A stretch of 64,000 nucleotides of DNA, taken from assembly GCA_003600225.1 (NCBI GenBank), contig QZFT01000111.1, positions 62,001-126,000 on the forward strand, in the 5' to 3' direction. Below, in pieces: positions 36,411 to 45,505 of the stretch (position 1 is the first letter of the stretch; the number at the start of each line of letters is the position of its first letter). The notes under the pieces are model-generated. The model did not search any database and was not told the origin of the DNA. It was given only the letters and a program-made list of their open reading frames with translations. The translations under genes were made by a program, and so were the position numbers. The stretch is from Pseudonocardiaceae bacterium YIM PH 21723. GTDB lineage: Bacteria > Actinomycetota > Actinomycetes > Mycobacteriales > Pseudonocardiaceae.

Positions 36411-37163
36411 TCAGAGCGTGCCGCTCGGGCCCGCCGTGGCGGCCGGTTCGTCGGCGCCCAGCATCTGCGTCGTGGTGGAGTGCTTATTGGGCGAACAGCC
36501 GTAGAACGGGCCGTAGGGGCTGGTCAGGGTCGCGATGTGCGGATCGAGATGATCGCGCAGGTAGACCGAGAGCCAGGTGGCGTCCTCCTCTGTACGCAGC
36601 CGCTTGTAGGCCATGTAGATCGCCCCGAACCGCTCGACGGCGTCCGGGTGCCGCCACCACTGGCGACACCACCGCAGACCGCCGCCCTCGCCGGTGGTGG
36701 TGGTTCTGCGTTCCATGGGGGCGATGTGGGTTCGTACCCAGGCCCGCAGCACGGCCATCGACGGCCGTTGAGCAGGTTCCCCCTTCTGCCTCGGGCCCTG
36801 GCCGTGGCCTTGTTGCTGGGCTTGGACAGCAGGCTGCGGCTGGGCGCCACTGCTGTCGGCCTCAGGCTCGGCCTCGGCGGCTGGCTGTGGCTGCGGTTGG
36901 GCGTCGGCGTCGGCATCCGCGGCGGCTTGTTCCTGCTCGATGCGTTGCTGCCGTTTGGCCATGGCCGCCCACAGGTCCGCCGTGGTCTTGGAGGTCATCT
37001 GCGCGACCTCTTCGATGCCGTCCTCGAACTCATCGAGCGAGTTGGCGTTGCGCTCGGTGTCGTGGGAGAGCTTGCGGACCTCTTGCTGCAGCAGGAAGTG
37101 GTCGGTCTCCAGCGAAGCCAACCGGCGCTCCAGCTTCGCCAGCGTCCCCTCGGACTCGGTCAC
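36411..37163 (-). CDS. DUF4913-type protein, first copy
   Basis: A 250-aa protein: N-terminal coiled coil at about 1-75 (LERRLASLETDHFLLQQEVR), an Ala/Gln/Pro-rich linker at about 75-130, and a DUF4913-like domain at about 140-235 (RWCRQWWRHPDAVERFGAIY, YLRDHLDPHI, SPYGPFYGCS). The start is GTG 37163, overlapping the stop of the coupling-protein gene as GTGA, so it is coupled to it. The tight link to the VirD4-type ATPase suggests an accessory of substrate recruitment or coupling-protein assembly. That is inference; the family has no established role that I know. Confidence 0.8.
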   Translation of the reverse strand: MTESEGTLAKLERRLASLETDHFLLQQEVRKLSHDTERNANSLDEFEDGIEEVAQMTSKTTADLWAAMAKRQQRIEQEQAAADADADAQPQPQPAAEAEPEADSSGAQPQPAVQAQQQGHGQGPRQKGEPAQRPSMAVLRAWVRTHIAPMERRTTTTGEGGGLRWCRQWWRHPDAVERFGAIYMAYKRLRTEEDATWLSVYLRDHLDPHIATLTSPYGPFYGCSPNKHSTTTQMLGADEPAATAGPSGTL

Positions 37164-39049
37164 GGCGACCCTCCCGCCTGGGCGCGGGCTTGTTCGTTCA
37201 TCAACGCCACGGCGATGGGATTGTCCGGTCCTAAGTGGACGATCGCCGCCTGTTGGATGGCCTGGGTGGCTTCCTTGGCGTAGGCGTCGATCTGCTCCTT
37301 GTCATCGCCTGCCTCAGCGAACCAGGGATGCAGGTTGAGTAGGGCGGGGCGCCGACCGGAGGTGAACAGCAACGCGTTGCCTCGGCCCATCGCCGCGATG
37401 TCCGCCGCGGTCATGATCCGCTCGGTGCGCAGGTTCCGGGAGATCGAATGACCGCCCTGTGAATAGGAGGTCGAGGACTCCTCGACCTTGTGGTCTCCGA
37501 CCAGGACCGACAGGTACTCGCAAAAATCGGAGTCCTGGACACCGGCGCCGATCGTCTTGATCGTGCAGGCGCTCCATAAGGCGTCGAAACCTTCTTTGCC
37601 CCACACCGCCCGGCCCTGCTCTCTGCTCTGCAAGATGACCGTGACCAGCAAGGACAGTGATCCGAAGAAGCTTGCGAAACTGGGCAGTTCAGGAATTCGA
37701 ACGATGTTCGCGGCTTCGTCGAGTTGCAGGGTGACCGGCGGATCCAGCCGTCCGCCTCGCGCGGAAGCGGCGTCGATGGCGATCTGGACCAGCTCACCGA
37801 CCAGCGCTGCCACAACGGGCCGGCCGCTGCCCTCTCCCTCCCGGGACAGCAGGAACAGGGTCGGATGCCGGTCACCGACCGCGGTGATCAGCGTCCGCAG
37901 GTCGAATTCGGGCACCTCCCCCAGGTCATCGGGCGGTTGTTCCCAGGTGATCGGCGGTGTCACCCAGCGCAGCAGGTTCTCCGAATCCAGGCAGGCCAGT
38001 GCGGTGCTGACGCCCTCAAAAATCCCGCCCTTGGTCTCCGGCGGCAGTTCCAGGGTGGAGCGCAACGACGCGGCCTGTGCCGCGTAGCCGCCACGTTCCA
38101 GGTACACGGCGGGGTCATCCGAGCGGGTGGCCACCCACAACACGACATCCCGCAGGGTGTGGTGCGAGCAGGCCGCCGCCAACATGAGCTGGCGGAGGGT
38201 CTTGGCCGCGGCAGGGGTGAAAAATGGGTCCGCGCGGTCCGCTCCCCCGCCCGTGGTGGCCCCGACTTCCCGCATGAAGTAGGAGGCCATACGCGCGGCG
38301 GATTCCACGTCGATGACCAGCTTCAACGGGTCCCACCAGAACTTCTGCGGCTGGAAGGTGATCTTCTGCGGATCGAAGAGCCAGACGGCGCCGACCCGTT
38401 CGCGCATCTTGGCCGTCAAGATCCAGATATCGGGCTTGTTGGAGGTGGCCACCACGCTGCCCGGGGCGCTGAGGATCTCCGGCACCACCTTGGCGGACGT
38501 CTTTCCCGAGCGGGGGCCGCAGATCATCAGCTCGACGTCCTCATAGCTCTTGTAGAGCGTGGTGCCGGAGATGTCGCCGAGCTCGGCGCCGACCTGGCGC
38601 GAGGTCAGCCGCTTGGGATTGACACCGGCCAGCGACGGCCGCAGGCCTTGCGCCCGCTTGGCCATCGCGGCCTGCTGGAGATCGGTGAAGCCCTGCGGCG
38701 CGGTCATGGCCCGGAGGCCATCGCGGGGATTGCGATTCACGATCAGCACGGTCGTGGTGATCCCGGCGCCGATCAGCAGCAGCACTTCGACGATCAGCAC
38801 GGCGTAGAACACCGTCGACGAGCCGTTCGGGCCGATCAGCCCAGGCACACCGTGGCGCTGCAACGCCTTGGGCACCTCGCCGTAACCCGGCGCCGTGAAA
38901 CCCGAGCCGGCCGCCAGCACGGCGGCCGACCACACGGCGGCGATCGCGACGAAGACCAGCGCGATCAAACCGGTGATCACCCATGGCAGCGCCGGCATCG
39001 ATCCGCTGGCATGACGGCGTGCGTTCGGATTGGCGGTGGCCATCGCCAC
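37160..39049 (-). CDS. VirD4/TraG-type conjugation coupling ATPase
   Basis: A 629-aa membrane ATPase that would bring DNA to the transfer channel. Two membrane segments lie at about residues 22-50 and 75-100. A VirD4-type ATPase follows, with Walker A GPRSGKTS near 190 and Walker B TLQLDEAAN near 440. Other family landmarks are TSNKPDIW and the late VTVILQSREQG stretch. Length is within the range of Gram-positive TraG/VirD4 proteins. GTG 39049 directly follows the stop of a 37-codon ORF (TGAGTG); ATG 39043 is also in frame. The order VirB6-like, SCO6880-like, VirB4-like, VirD4-like is typical of actinobacterial type IV transfer regions. Confidence 0.9.
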   Translation of the reverse strand: MAMATANPNARRHASGSMPALPWVITGLIALVFVAIAAVWSAAVLAAGSGFTAPGYGEVPKALQRHGVPGLIGPNGSSTVFYAVLIVEVLLLIGAGITTTVLIVNRNPRDGLRAMTAPQGFTDLQQAAMAKRAQGLRPSLAGVNPKRLTSRQVGAELGDISGTTLYKSYEDVELMICGPRSGKTSAKVVPEILSAPGSVVATSNKPDIWILTAKMRERVGAVWLFDPQKITFQPQKFWWDPLKLVIDVESAARMASYFMREVGATTGGGADRADPFFTPAAAKTLRQLMLAAACSHHTLRDVVLWVATRSDDPAVYLERGGYAAQAASLRSTLELPPETKGGIFEGVSTALACLDSENLLRWVTPPITWEQPPDDLGEVPEFDLRTLITAVGDRHPTLFLLSREGEGSGRPVVAALVGELVQIAIDAASARGGRLDPPVTLQLDEAANIVRIPELPSFASFFGSLSLLVTVILQSREQGRAVWGKEGFDALWSACTIKTIGAGVQDSDFCEYLSVLVGDHKVEESSTSYSQGGHSISRNLRTERIMTAADIAAMGRGNALLFTSGRRPALLNLHPWFAEAGDDKEQIDAYAKEATQAIQQAAIVHLGPDNPIAVALMNEQARAQAGGSP

Positions 39050-39163
39050 TCACACCGCATCCGTGCCAGGCCACCGCAGACCCATCGGCCCCCGCGCGGT
39101 GAAACAGGTCCCCGAGCCGGCCGGTGAGTCAGGCCGCCGGGCGGTCCCATATCTGTCGATCAT
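39050..39163 (-). CDS. Possible 37-codon ORF coupled to the coupling-protein gene
   Basis: ATG 39163 lies three bases after a GGGGGA run, the same signal used by other first genes here. The frame runs 37 codons and its TGA abuts the GTG start of the VirD4-type gene. The product is basic with no clear fold. It may be a small protein, a leader that couples translation, or chance; the ribosome site is the main support. Confidence 0.35.
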   Translation of the reverse strand: MIDRYGTARRPDSPAGSGTCFTARGPMGLRWPGTDAV

Positions 39164-39278
39164 GTCTCCCCCAAGACGGTGAATCGTGAAAACCCCTGGT
39201 AATGGCGTTAGCCGCCCGCACTCCCCCCGCGCGTGGCGATCCGGCTCGCGCAGCCGCGTCGATGAGCTGTTGGCGTGC

Positions 39279-40826
39279 TCATGCCGTCCGCGCCCGGAAA
39301 GCCGTGTCGGTGTCGTAGAGCTCCATCTCGCGCTGGTTGAGGCGCATGCGCACCGGTAGCCCCGCCCGCTCACCGGCTTTGATCAGGTAGAGCCCGCGCC
39401 CGGGGTGCCTTTGTCCGGGCACCCACGTGCCCGCGCTCTGCCAGGAGGCCAGCAGTTCGGCCTCCCGGTTGGACAAGGTCACCGCCAGCGAGGACAGCTC
39501 AGCGGCCGGAAGGCCCCCGTAGACGTGGATGGCGCAGCGGCTCGCGATGCCCTTGGCTTTGGCGCGATCGGCCTCCGTGGGCAGCGCCTGCAGGTCATCC
39601 ATGCTGTGGGTGAGATAGACCGAGGCGACACCTTTGTGCCTGTTGAGCCGGGTCATCCGATCGCTGCGCTCGACCAGGCCGGGCCCGGTGCGCAGCGCCC
39701 GCCACGCCTCGTCCTGAAGCCACAAGATGTTGCGGGACGCCCCGGCCTGGCGGGCTTCGATCATTCCCGAGCCCCACGCCCAGCTACACAACATCGCCGC
39801 CGCGACGACCTCGTCGGCCTCCTCGTCCAGAACGCTGATATCCAGCGAGGTCGCCGGTGACTCCGGGTCCAGCCGCGCGGTGCTACGCCGGTCGAACAAG
39901 CCCCTCAAAGGGCCCTCGACCAGCAGATCCAGCGCGGAGAGCACGTCGCGCATCAGGTCGAAGTAGCGTTGCGGCCTGCCGCCGATCCGCGCGGCGTCCA
40001 GCAGCACCTGCGGTGCCTGATCGAGCACCGCGCGGACCTCGGGGATCGTGGGCTGGCCATCGGGGGACGCGTCGGTGGCCAGATCGACCGCGCGGCTGAC
40101 CAGGTTGCGTTCGGTCGTGCTCGGCACCCGGCCCAACTCCAGCAGCAGCAGCGCCTCCATCAGCGCGCTCTGCCGGGCCCGGATCTGCTCACGCAGCGCC
40201 TCGCGTTGCCGCCCGGCCGGGACCCTGGCCAGGACCGCGCCCAGCGGCCCGGGGTCCAGAGGGTTGATGGCGTCGTGCCCGCGGCCGACCTTGATGACCG
40301 TGCCGCCGAGCCGGGCGACCAGCGGCGAGTACTCGCCCTTGACGTCCGCCGGTACGAACATCGTCCAGCCCATCGCGCACAGCCCGATCCCGAGGCGCTT
40401 CGCGAAGGCCGACTTACCGATTCCCGCTTGCCCTTGGCACCAGATCCCTGTGTTCGAAATCAGGCCCTCGTTCAGCCAATCCCCTGGGTTCAGGCCGATG
40501 GGTTCATGGGTGTGGATGTCGTGGCCGATCGGTACCCCGCGGACCTTGGAGCCCGAGCCGCCCACGAACGGGTACAAGCCCGCCAGCTGCACCGACGTGC
40601 CCTGATAGAGCGCGCCGGTCCCCACGTGATGGTCACGTCCGCCGCCCGGTGTCGCCCAGCCCCGCGCTGGAGGAACCGGCCACGAGCGCAGATCCGCGAG
40701 TGGATCGGTCTTGCTCCGCACCTGGCGTGCCGCCGCGTCGGCCACCGTCTGCGGCAGCTCGACCTGGTCGTCGTCGTCCTGCGGCACGTCGGGGCGTGCG
40801 CGGCGGCCTCTGCGCAACAGGCTCAT
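39279..40826 (-). CDS. VirB4-type conjugation ATPase (C-terminal ATPase part)
   Basis: A 515-aa ATPase. The frame is open far upstream but the real start is ATG 40826, with AGGAGG five bases upstream and an ATGA overlap with the 74-aa gene. Walker A is GQAGIGKSAF near residue 136; Walker B is ILWLQDEAW near 365. The motif VYLTHSMDDL follows, and a C-terminal RGLYLIKAG strand ends the domain. Classical VirB4 proteins are around 800 residues and carry an N-terminal domain; here that part seems to be supplied by the SCO6880-like protein two genes upstream. It would energise pilus and channel assembly at the inner face of the membrane. Confidence 0.85.
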   Translation of the reverse strand: MSLLRRGRRARPDVPQDDDDQVELPQTVADAAARQVRSKTDPLADLRSWPVPPARGWATPGGGRDHHVGTGALYQGTSVQLAGLYPFVGGSGSKVRGVPIGHDIHTHEPIGLNPGDWLNEGLISNTGIWCQGQAGIGKSAFAKRLGIGLCAMGWTMFVPADVKGEYSPLVARLGGTVIKVGRGHDAINPLDPGPLGAVLARVPAGRQREALREQIRARQSALMEALLLLELGRVPSTTERNLVSRAVDLATDASPDGQPTIPEVRAVLDQAPQVLLDAARIGGRPQRYFDLMRDVLSALDLLVEGPLRGLFDRRSTARLDPESPATSLDISVLDEEADEVVAAAMLCSWAWGSGMIEARQAGASRNILWLQDEAWRALRTGPGLVERSDRMTRLNRHKGVASVYLTHSMDDLQALPTEADRAKAKGIASRCAIHVYGGLPAAELSSLAVTLSNREAELLASWQSAGTWVPGQRHPGRGLYLIKAGERAGLPVRMRLNQREMELYDTDTAFRARTA

Positions 40827-41047
40827 GACCGCCTCCTGGTGGCAGACGTCATCGTGAATCCCCCATAGCCGTCGAATAAGCACTGGTCGTCGGCGGATAC
40901 ACCGCGCCACCGCTGTCCCCGGCCGCCGGGCAGGCTTCGGCGCACAGCCCTGGGCAGCCCGCCTGGCCTGCCGGCCCGGCGTTGCGGCAGGGCGGGGAAG
41001 GTCAGGGGCAGATCGCGGCGGCCGAAGCGCGGAAGCCGGGCCCTCAT
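40823..41047 (-). CDS. Small basic protein inside the transfer operon
   Basis: A 74-aa, Arg- and Pro-rich protein (MRARLPRFGRRDLPLTFPALP) with no membrane segment. ATG 41047 overlaps the stop of the SCO6880-like gene as ATGA, and its own stop overlaps the VirB4-type start as ATGA. The double overlap makes it very likely a real, coupled gene. It lies between what may be the two halves of VirB4, so it may bridge them; this is inference. No family is recognised. Confidence 0.6.
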   Translation of the reverse strand: MRARLPRFGRRDLPLTFPALPQRRAGRPGGLPRAVRRSLPGGRGQRWRGVSADDQCLFDGYGGFTMTSATRRRS

Positions 41048-42534
41048 GCGAACCTGCCCCGTGTCGTGAGCTCCGGCGGATAGACCCCGACGCCCAGGGA
41101 GGCCACGAATCCCGCGTGCTGCCAACCCCAGCAGCGCCGCAGCCGGAGCTTGGCGTTGCGTGCCCTGGCCTCCACATCGGCGATCGCGTCCGGCAGCTGG
41201 CGGGGATCGGTAACCGTGGTGGTGACGTACATGCCCCACAGCCCGACCCCGGACCCTTGCGCCTCTTCCAGCGCGGCCTGAGCGGCGCGCTGCTCATCGG
41301 CGCGATCCCGCGCGGTCTCATCGATGCCGCGCCGGCGCTGCAACTCCCGCCTGAACGCCGACCCCGAGGACTCCCGGGTCACCGCTTCCCCGGCCCTGTC
41401 GGCGGGAACCGGCTGGTAGGTGAGGCACACCCTGCGCGGCCAGGGCCCCGGGGCCAGCAGCGGCAGCAGCACGTTCTCGGTGACGTCCTGGTCGGGCAGC
41501 CCGGACATCGCGTAGGACACCGACCAGCCGCTGTCATGCCAGTAGTGATCCACCAGTGCCTGCGCCCGTACCGGCCCGGCGTCCGCCCACGCCAGCAGGT
41601 GCCCCTGTTCGGAGAGGCGGGCGAGTTCCCCGCGAGCATCCGGGTCATAGGCCGCGCGGATCTTGTGTGTCCAGTCCGGAGCGGTGGCCCGCCCGAGGGT
41701 GGCGACCCCGCACAGCGGCAGGTCCCCCTCGAGCCCGGCCAGCGCCCGGCTGACCTCCGCGACCCGCTCGGCGTCGTCCTGTGGCGTGGGCCTGGCGCGC
41801 ATCGGCTGGAAGGTGAGGTTGACCGCCACCGAGATGTCGGCGGTGGACCCGCGGTGCGACGCGGCGAGCTCGATCATCGTGTCCCGGGCGACCTGCGGGG
41901 CCGCCGGATCGAGCCGTTCGGCGACGTAGTCGGCCAATTCGGTGCCCGAACTGGGGGCGGACTCCACCACGATCGCCGCCCATTCCAAGGTCGGCTCGTA
42001 CCCGAGCGCCGACAGCCAGGCGGCGAACGACCCGATCCACACGTCGGTGCGGTCCTGATCGGCCAAGACCGTGCCGACCGGCGCGACCCGGATGCCCGCG
42101 GTCAACCGGCCGGTGCGCCGGTCCCACAACAGGCCGTACGGGCGGCCGAGACCGTCCTCGGTGGTCAGAGGCACGATCGGGGCGAGCACGCCCGGCAGCT
42201 CGTTGCGTCGCGGATGGCGCGTGAACACACCGCTTTCCCACTCCGTCCAGCCCTTGCGCCGGGCCGTGCGGGTGCGCATCCAGATGATCAGCGCACCCCC
42301 GATGGACGTGCCGAGCGTGCTGTGCGGCACCAAGGCCAGCACCGCCACCACGAAGGCCAGCGCGAGCACCACCGCCATGATCATCAGAGGCAGCCGGACG
42401 GTCGCGACCACCATCCACACGGCCAGCGGCACGAACACACAGCCCGCGATCACCAGCGTCTGGGCCTCGGTGAGATTGCCGACGCCGTAGCCGCGCCGCT
42501 TGCGCCAGCCACCGAACATCCGGATCTCGCTCAT
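41044..42534 (-). CDS. SCO6880-family conjugation membrane protein
   Basis: A 496-aa protein of the type annotated as SCO6880 family in actinobacterial transfer regions. It begins MFGGWRKRRGYGVGNLTEAQ, followed by two membrane segments at about residues 28-47 and 50-72. A large cytoplasmic part follows, with the pattern YGLLWDRRTGRL, then W-GSF-AWL-ALGYEP, then HYWHDSGWSVSYAMSGLP and LLPLLAPGPW. The last two are reminiscent of the N-terminal domain of VirB4 proteins, so this may be a fusion of a PrgI/VirB3-like membrane part with VirB4-N. It overlaps both neighbours by ATGA. Confidence 0.8.
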   Translation of the reverse strand: MSEIRMFGGWRKRRGYGVGNLTEAQTLVIAGCVFVPLAVWMVVATVRLPLMIMAVVLALAFVVAVLALVPHSTLGTSIGGALIIWMRTRTARRKGWTEWESGVFTRHPRRNELPGVLAPIVPLTTEDGLGRPYGLLWDRRTGRLTAGIRVAPVGTVLADQDRTDVWIGSFAAWLSALGYEPTLEWAAIVVESAPSSGTELADYVAERLDPAAPQVARDTMIELAASHRGSTADISVAVNLTFQPMRARPTPQDDAERVAEVSRALAGLEGDLPLCGVATLGRATAPDWTHKIRAAYDPDARGELARLSEQGHLLAWADAGPVRAQALVDHYWHDSGWSVSYAMSGLPDQDVTENVLLPLLAPGPWPRRVCLTYQPVPADRAGEAVTRESSGSAFRRELQRRRGIDETARDRADEQRAAQAALEEAQGSGVGLWGMYVTTTVTDPRQLPDAIADVEARARNAKLRLRRCWGWQHAGFVASLGVGVYPPELTTRGRFA

Positions 42535-44510
42535 TTCTTACCCCCAGACCCGGGGCCGTCGGTCATGGCGCCCTTGGCCTGGTTCAAGGCCTGCTGACCT
42601 GCCTTCACCGCCACATCGGCCGCCATCGCCGCCGGATGTGCCTTCGTCGCGGCGGTGCCTGCGGCGCCTTGCGGCATCCCGCCGGCACCGGGCTTCGGGA
42701 CACCTGGCTGACCGCCGCTTTGCGGAGTGGCCGGTGGTTTGCCCTGTGGCCCGCCGCTTGGCGGGCTGTTCGGTGGTTTGCCCTGCGGGCCGCTCTGGTT
42801 CCCGCCATCGGGGCCGTTGCCCTGGGTGGCGGAGGCGACCGGGACGGACCCGCGGGGATTTCCGGCGTTCTGTTTGCCGCCCGGACCGCTGCGATCCATC
42901 ATGCGGCCGATGCCGCCCCCGCCGCCGAGCATCGAGGCGCCCGCGCCCAGGGCCATGGCGCCGCCGCCCCCGCCGCCACCGGAGACGATCTTCTGCCCGC
43001 CCCAGTCAAAAAATCGCATCATCGTCGGCATGGACACCACGGCCAGGATCAGCACCGCGATCCCCAGCAACGAGGTGCCAAGGCCAGTGGCGCCCTCCAC
43101 CAGCTTCATGCCGATCGCGAAGATCACCGCCGCGATCGGCTGGTAGAGCAGCAGTGCCAAACACCAGCTCAGGACCTTCTTGAGCCAGGGTTTCGTCGCG
43201 TCCCCGACCTGCCCGGCCGCCGCGGTCGGAATGATCGCCAGCAGCACCACAATGGCGCCCTGGCGGAAGAACCCGAGTCCCCATTGGACACACGACAGCA
43301 GCGCCAGCACCAGGCTCAGGAAGAACGCGGCCCCGGCCTGCTGCGCGGCGATCCCGCCCAGCAGCGAATCGCCCATGGCCTTGGCGAAACCCGGGAGGCT
43401 CTCATCGAGCACCTGATTGGCCAGCGCTACCCCGGCCTCGTTGATCAGCACCGCGAGCGTTCCGGCGATCGTCGACCACGCGACGAACGACACCAAGCCG
43501 GTGGCCGTGCTGATCAGCGGATCGATCTTCCGCTTGACCATCATCACGAGGCCCTGCCAGATCACCCCGCCGACCAGCAGCGCGATCCCGATGTACCGCA
43601 ACATCTCGTGGATCTTCGCGATCCCCGGGGTCTCCAGCATCTCGCTGCGATCCGTGCGGGTCCACCAGGTCATCGCCTCGCCCATGATGTAGGCGGCGCC
43701 GGTTGCGATGACCTTGGTGATGTCGTCGAACCAGTCGACGGACTTCACCGCCCACTTGGTCTCGGACTTCTCCTCGGCCTTGTGGTCGTTGATCGCCTGT
43801 CCGCGCTTGACCTCCACGCGGCGTATGTATTCGTCGGAGAAGCCGTTCCACCGGTCACAGCGAGCCTTATCGGCGCCCTGCGCGCCGGCGCAGCTGATGT
43901 ACACGCCATCGCAGGGCACGCGTTCTGCCCCGAGGTAACGGTTACGGTCCAGCTCTCTGGTGCTGTTCTCGCCCCGGTCGATGCAGTAGTAACTGCTCTG
44001 GTGGGCGTCTTTGGTGACCTGTCCCCAGGGAAAGCTGAAGGGTTTGTCGCTGTCGTAGATGCCGCTGGTCCAGCGCTTCATGTCGTCCACGCAGTAGCCG
44101 GCGGGCAAGATCGTGGAGACCTCCGCGGCGATCTGCCGGTATCCGGCGAGGATCGCGTCGTTACGCGGTTTGTCCTGCGGCGGAGCGTCTTTTCCGAAGG
44201 CGCTGGACTGGAAATGCGCCAGCAGGCTGGGGGTGTCGTTGATGACGCTGGCCGTCCACGCCGAGAAGTCCCCGCCCTTGTCCTTGCACACAGGGGAGGT
44301 CATCCACGGCGCGTTGGCGAACGCCGGGCTGCCCGGTACGTACTTCTGCAGCTCCGCCGGAAGATCGTTGAGGTCCTTGACCGGTGCGGCGGCGGCCTGG
44401 GAACCGGTCAGCAGCAGCATGAATCCGGCCAGCAACAACGAGACCAGAAGCGCCCACCGGGACCTGGGCACGGTGTGCACCGCGCCCAGGCGGCTCGTTC
44501 GCGTGCCCAT
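42531..44510 (-). CDS. VirB6/TrbL-like polytopic channel protein
   Basis: A 659-aa protein. ATG 44510 shares a base with the preceding stop (TGATG); the longer upstream frame is antisense-like. A signal peptide covers about 1-48, then an extracytoplasmic Cys-containing domain covers about 50-270. About five or six membrane segments follow between 305 and 510 (YIGIALLVGGVIWQGLV; PWLKKVLSWCLALLLY; LLGIAVLILAVVSMPT). The C-terminal ~140 residues are a Gly run followed by PQGKPP-type repeats. This order is typical of the actinobacterial VirB6-like subunit, which forms the inner-membrane path of the DNA. The flexible tail probably lies in the cytoplasm. Confidence 0.82.
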   Translation of the reverse strand: MGTRTSRLGAVHTVPRSRWALLVSLLLAGFMLLLTGSQAAAAPVKDLNDLPAELQKYVPGSPAFANAPWMTSPVCKDKGGDFSAWTASVINDTPSLLAHFQSSAFGKDAPPQDKPRNDAILAGYRQIAAEVSTILPAGYCVDDMKRWTSGIYDSDKPFSFPWGQVTKDAHQSSYYCIDRGENSTRELDRNRYLGAERVPCDGVYISCAGAQGADKARCDRWNGFSDEYIRRVEVKRGQAINDHKAEEKSETKWAVKSVDWFDDITKVIATGAAYIMGEAMTWWTRTDRSEMLETPGIAKIHEMLRYIGIALLVGGVIWQGLVMMVKRKIDPLISTATGLVSFVAWSTIAGTLAVLINEAGVALANQVLDESLPGFAKAMGDSLLGGIAAQQAGAAFFLSLVLALLSCVQWGLGFFRQGAIVVLLAIIPTAAAGQVGDATKPWLKKVLSWCLALLLYQPIAAVIFAIGMKLVEGATGLGTSLLGIAVLILAVVSMPTMMRFFDWGGQKIVSGGGGGGGAMALGAGASMLGGGGGIGRMMDRSGPGGKQNAGNPRGSVPVASATQGNGPDGGNQSGPQGKPPNSPPSGGPQGKPPATPQSGGQPGVPKPGAGGMPQGAAGTAATKAHPAAMAADVAVKAGQQALNQAKGAMTDGPGSGGKK

Positions 44511-44818
44511 CAGATCAAGAACCCGACGAGGCTGGCCGAGCCCAGGATCAGGGCCAGGCCCCCGACGATCCACGGCACGCCGGCCGCTCCGTCGACGGCC
44601 ATGTTGTTGCGGTTGCGTCTGCCGACGCTCATCATGATCCCGCTGGCGATGAAGGCCCCGACGCTGCCGACCAGGCCGCCCCATTTCATCCAGCCCAAGA
44701 TCGTGTTGGCCGCCTCACCGACCTTCCCCGGCGGCGCCTGCGCAGGCGGATTGAGATCGACGGTCGGGTCCACGGCCAGCCACCCGCTGACCTCTAAAAA
44801 CAGTGCGTGAAAACTCAT
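44510..44818 (-). CDS. VirB2/TrbC-like small membrane protein (pilin-type)
   Basis: A 102-aa protein with two hydrophobic segments (about 40-65 and 80-101) separated by a short basic loop (GRRNRNN), the size and topology of VirB2-type subunits. The N-terminal ~35 residues are Pro-rich and not a classical signal peptide. It immediately precedes the VirB6-like gene and shares one base with it. ATG 44818 follows GGGGGA by five bases. It could form the extracellular or transmembrane tube; a general holin-like role cannot be excluded from sequence alone. Confidence 0.65.
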   Translation of the reverse strand: MSFHALFLEVSGWLAVDPTVDLNPPAQAPPGKVGEAANTILGWMKWGGLVGSVGAFIASGIMMSVGRRNRNNMAVDGAAGVPWIVGGLALILGSASLVGFLI

Positions 44819-44851
44819 CGAACTCCCCCAAAGAACGTTCGAACATGCCGG

Positions 44852-45505
44852 TCAGCCCCCCTGACCGGTGTGGCGGTACCCGCCCTGCTGCCCGGCGCCC
44901 GGCGCCGGGACCCACGGCATCGCGCCCGGTCCGGCGCGCGGCACAGCGACCGACGGCTGCGGACTCAGGGGTGTGGCGCGAGAAGTCAGAGGTGACGACG
45001 TGGGAACCGGCGCCCACTGCTGCACAGGTGGTGGCTCAGGCGCGGGTGGCTGCTTGACCGGCTGGTCCCACATCCAGTCCAGGGCCTTGGCGAGCTTCGC
45101 GTTCAGCGCCTCCGCGGCCCTGGGAGACCAGGGCAGGTGCCGGCCGGGAGGCGCGGTCAGTTCCAGCCACGTCTCCTGGTACTTGATGTCGATCTGCCCG
45201 GCGATGGTGGGCCGGTCGAGCTTGCGCAGCTCGGCGCGGACAACCGATTCCACATCCGGCGCCCGGTGCATCACCACGAGCAGCGGTGGTCGTGGGCAAT
45301 CGGCCAGTGCCCTGCCCAGCCACGCGATGGCACTGGCGGTGTTGTCGGTGACGAGCACATCGACTGGGCCACCGACGTAGATGCCCTGGTCCTGGGTGGT
45401 GATCGCGCCGAGGCTGTTCATGTGCAGCACGCGGGCACACGTGGAGGTACCCACGCGTCGCGTAATCCCGGCCACCAACAGCGGCCCCTGCTGCCCACCC
45501 GTCAC
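44852..45505 (-). CDS. MinD/ParA-like protein with degenerate P-loop, start of the transfer operon
   Basis: A 217-aa protein. GTG 45505 is chosen because AGGGGA sits five bases upstream; ATG 45538 is a weaker alternative. The start LLVAGITRRVGTSTCARVL follows the deviant P-loop of MinD/ParA ATPases (beta strand, glycine loop, T/S, helix) but lacks the signature Lys, so nucleotide binding is doubtful. Later strands PVDVLVTDN and PPLLVVMHR fit a Rossmann-like core to about residue 150, followed by a ~70-residue Pro-rich tail. Similar proteins lead actinobacterial transfer operons and may position or regulate the machine; this is inference. Confidence 0.55.
   Translation of the reverse strand: MTGGQQGPLLVAGITRRVGTSTCARVLHMNSLGAITTQDQGIYVGGPVDVLVTDNTASAIAWLGRALADCPRPPLLVVMHRAPDVESVVRAELRKLDRPTIAGQIDIKYQETWLELTAPPGRHLPWSPRAAEALNAKLAKALDWMWDQPVKQPPAPEPPPVQQWAPVPTSSPLTSRATPLSPQPSVAVPRAGPGAMPWVPAPGAGQQGGYRHTGQGG

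Noticed and set aside
39050-41321. Longer N termini for the VirB4-type and leader frames
   Set aside because: The extensions are Arg/Pro/Ser-rich out-of-frame sequence over other genes; ATG 40826 and ATG 39163 have strong ribosome sites.
42636-44810. 724-codon plus-strand frame over the VirB6-like gene
   Set aside because: It is His/Arg/Gly-rich, has no membrane or domain pattern, and lies opposite a clear membrane-protein gene.
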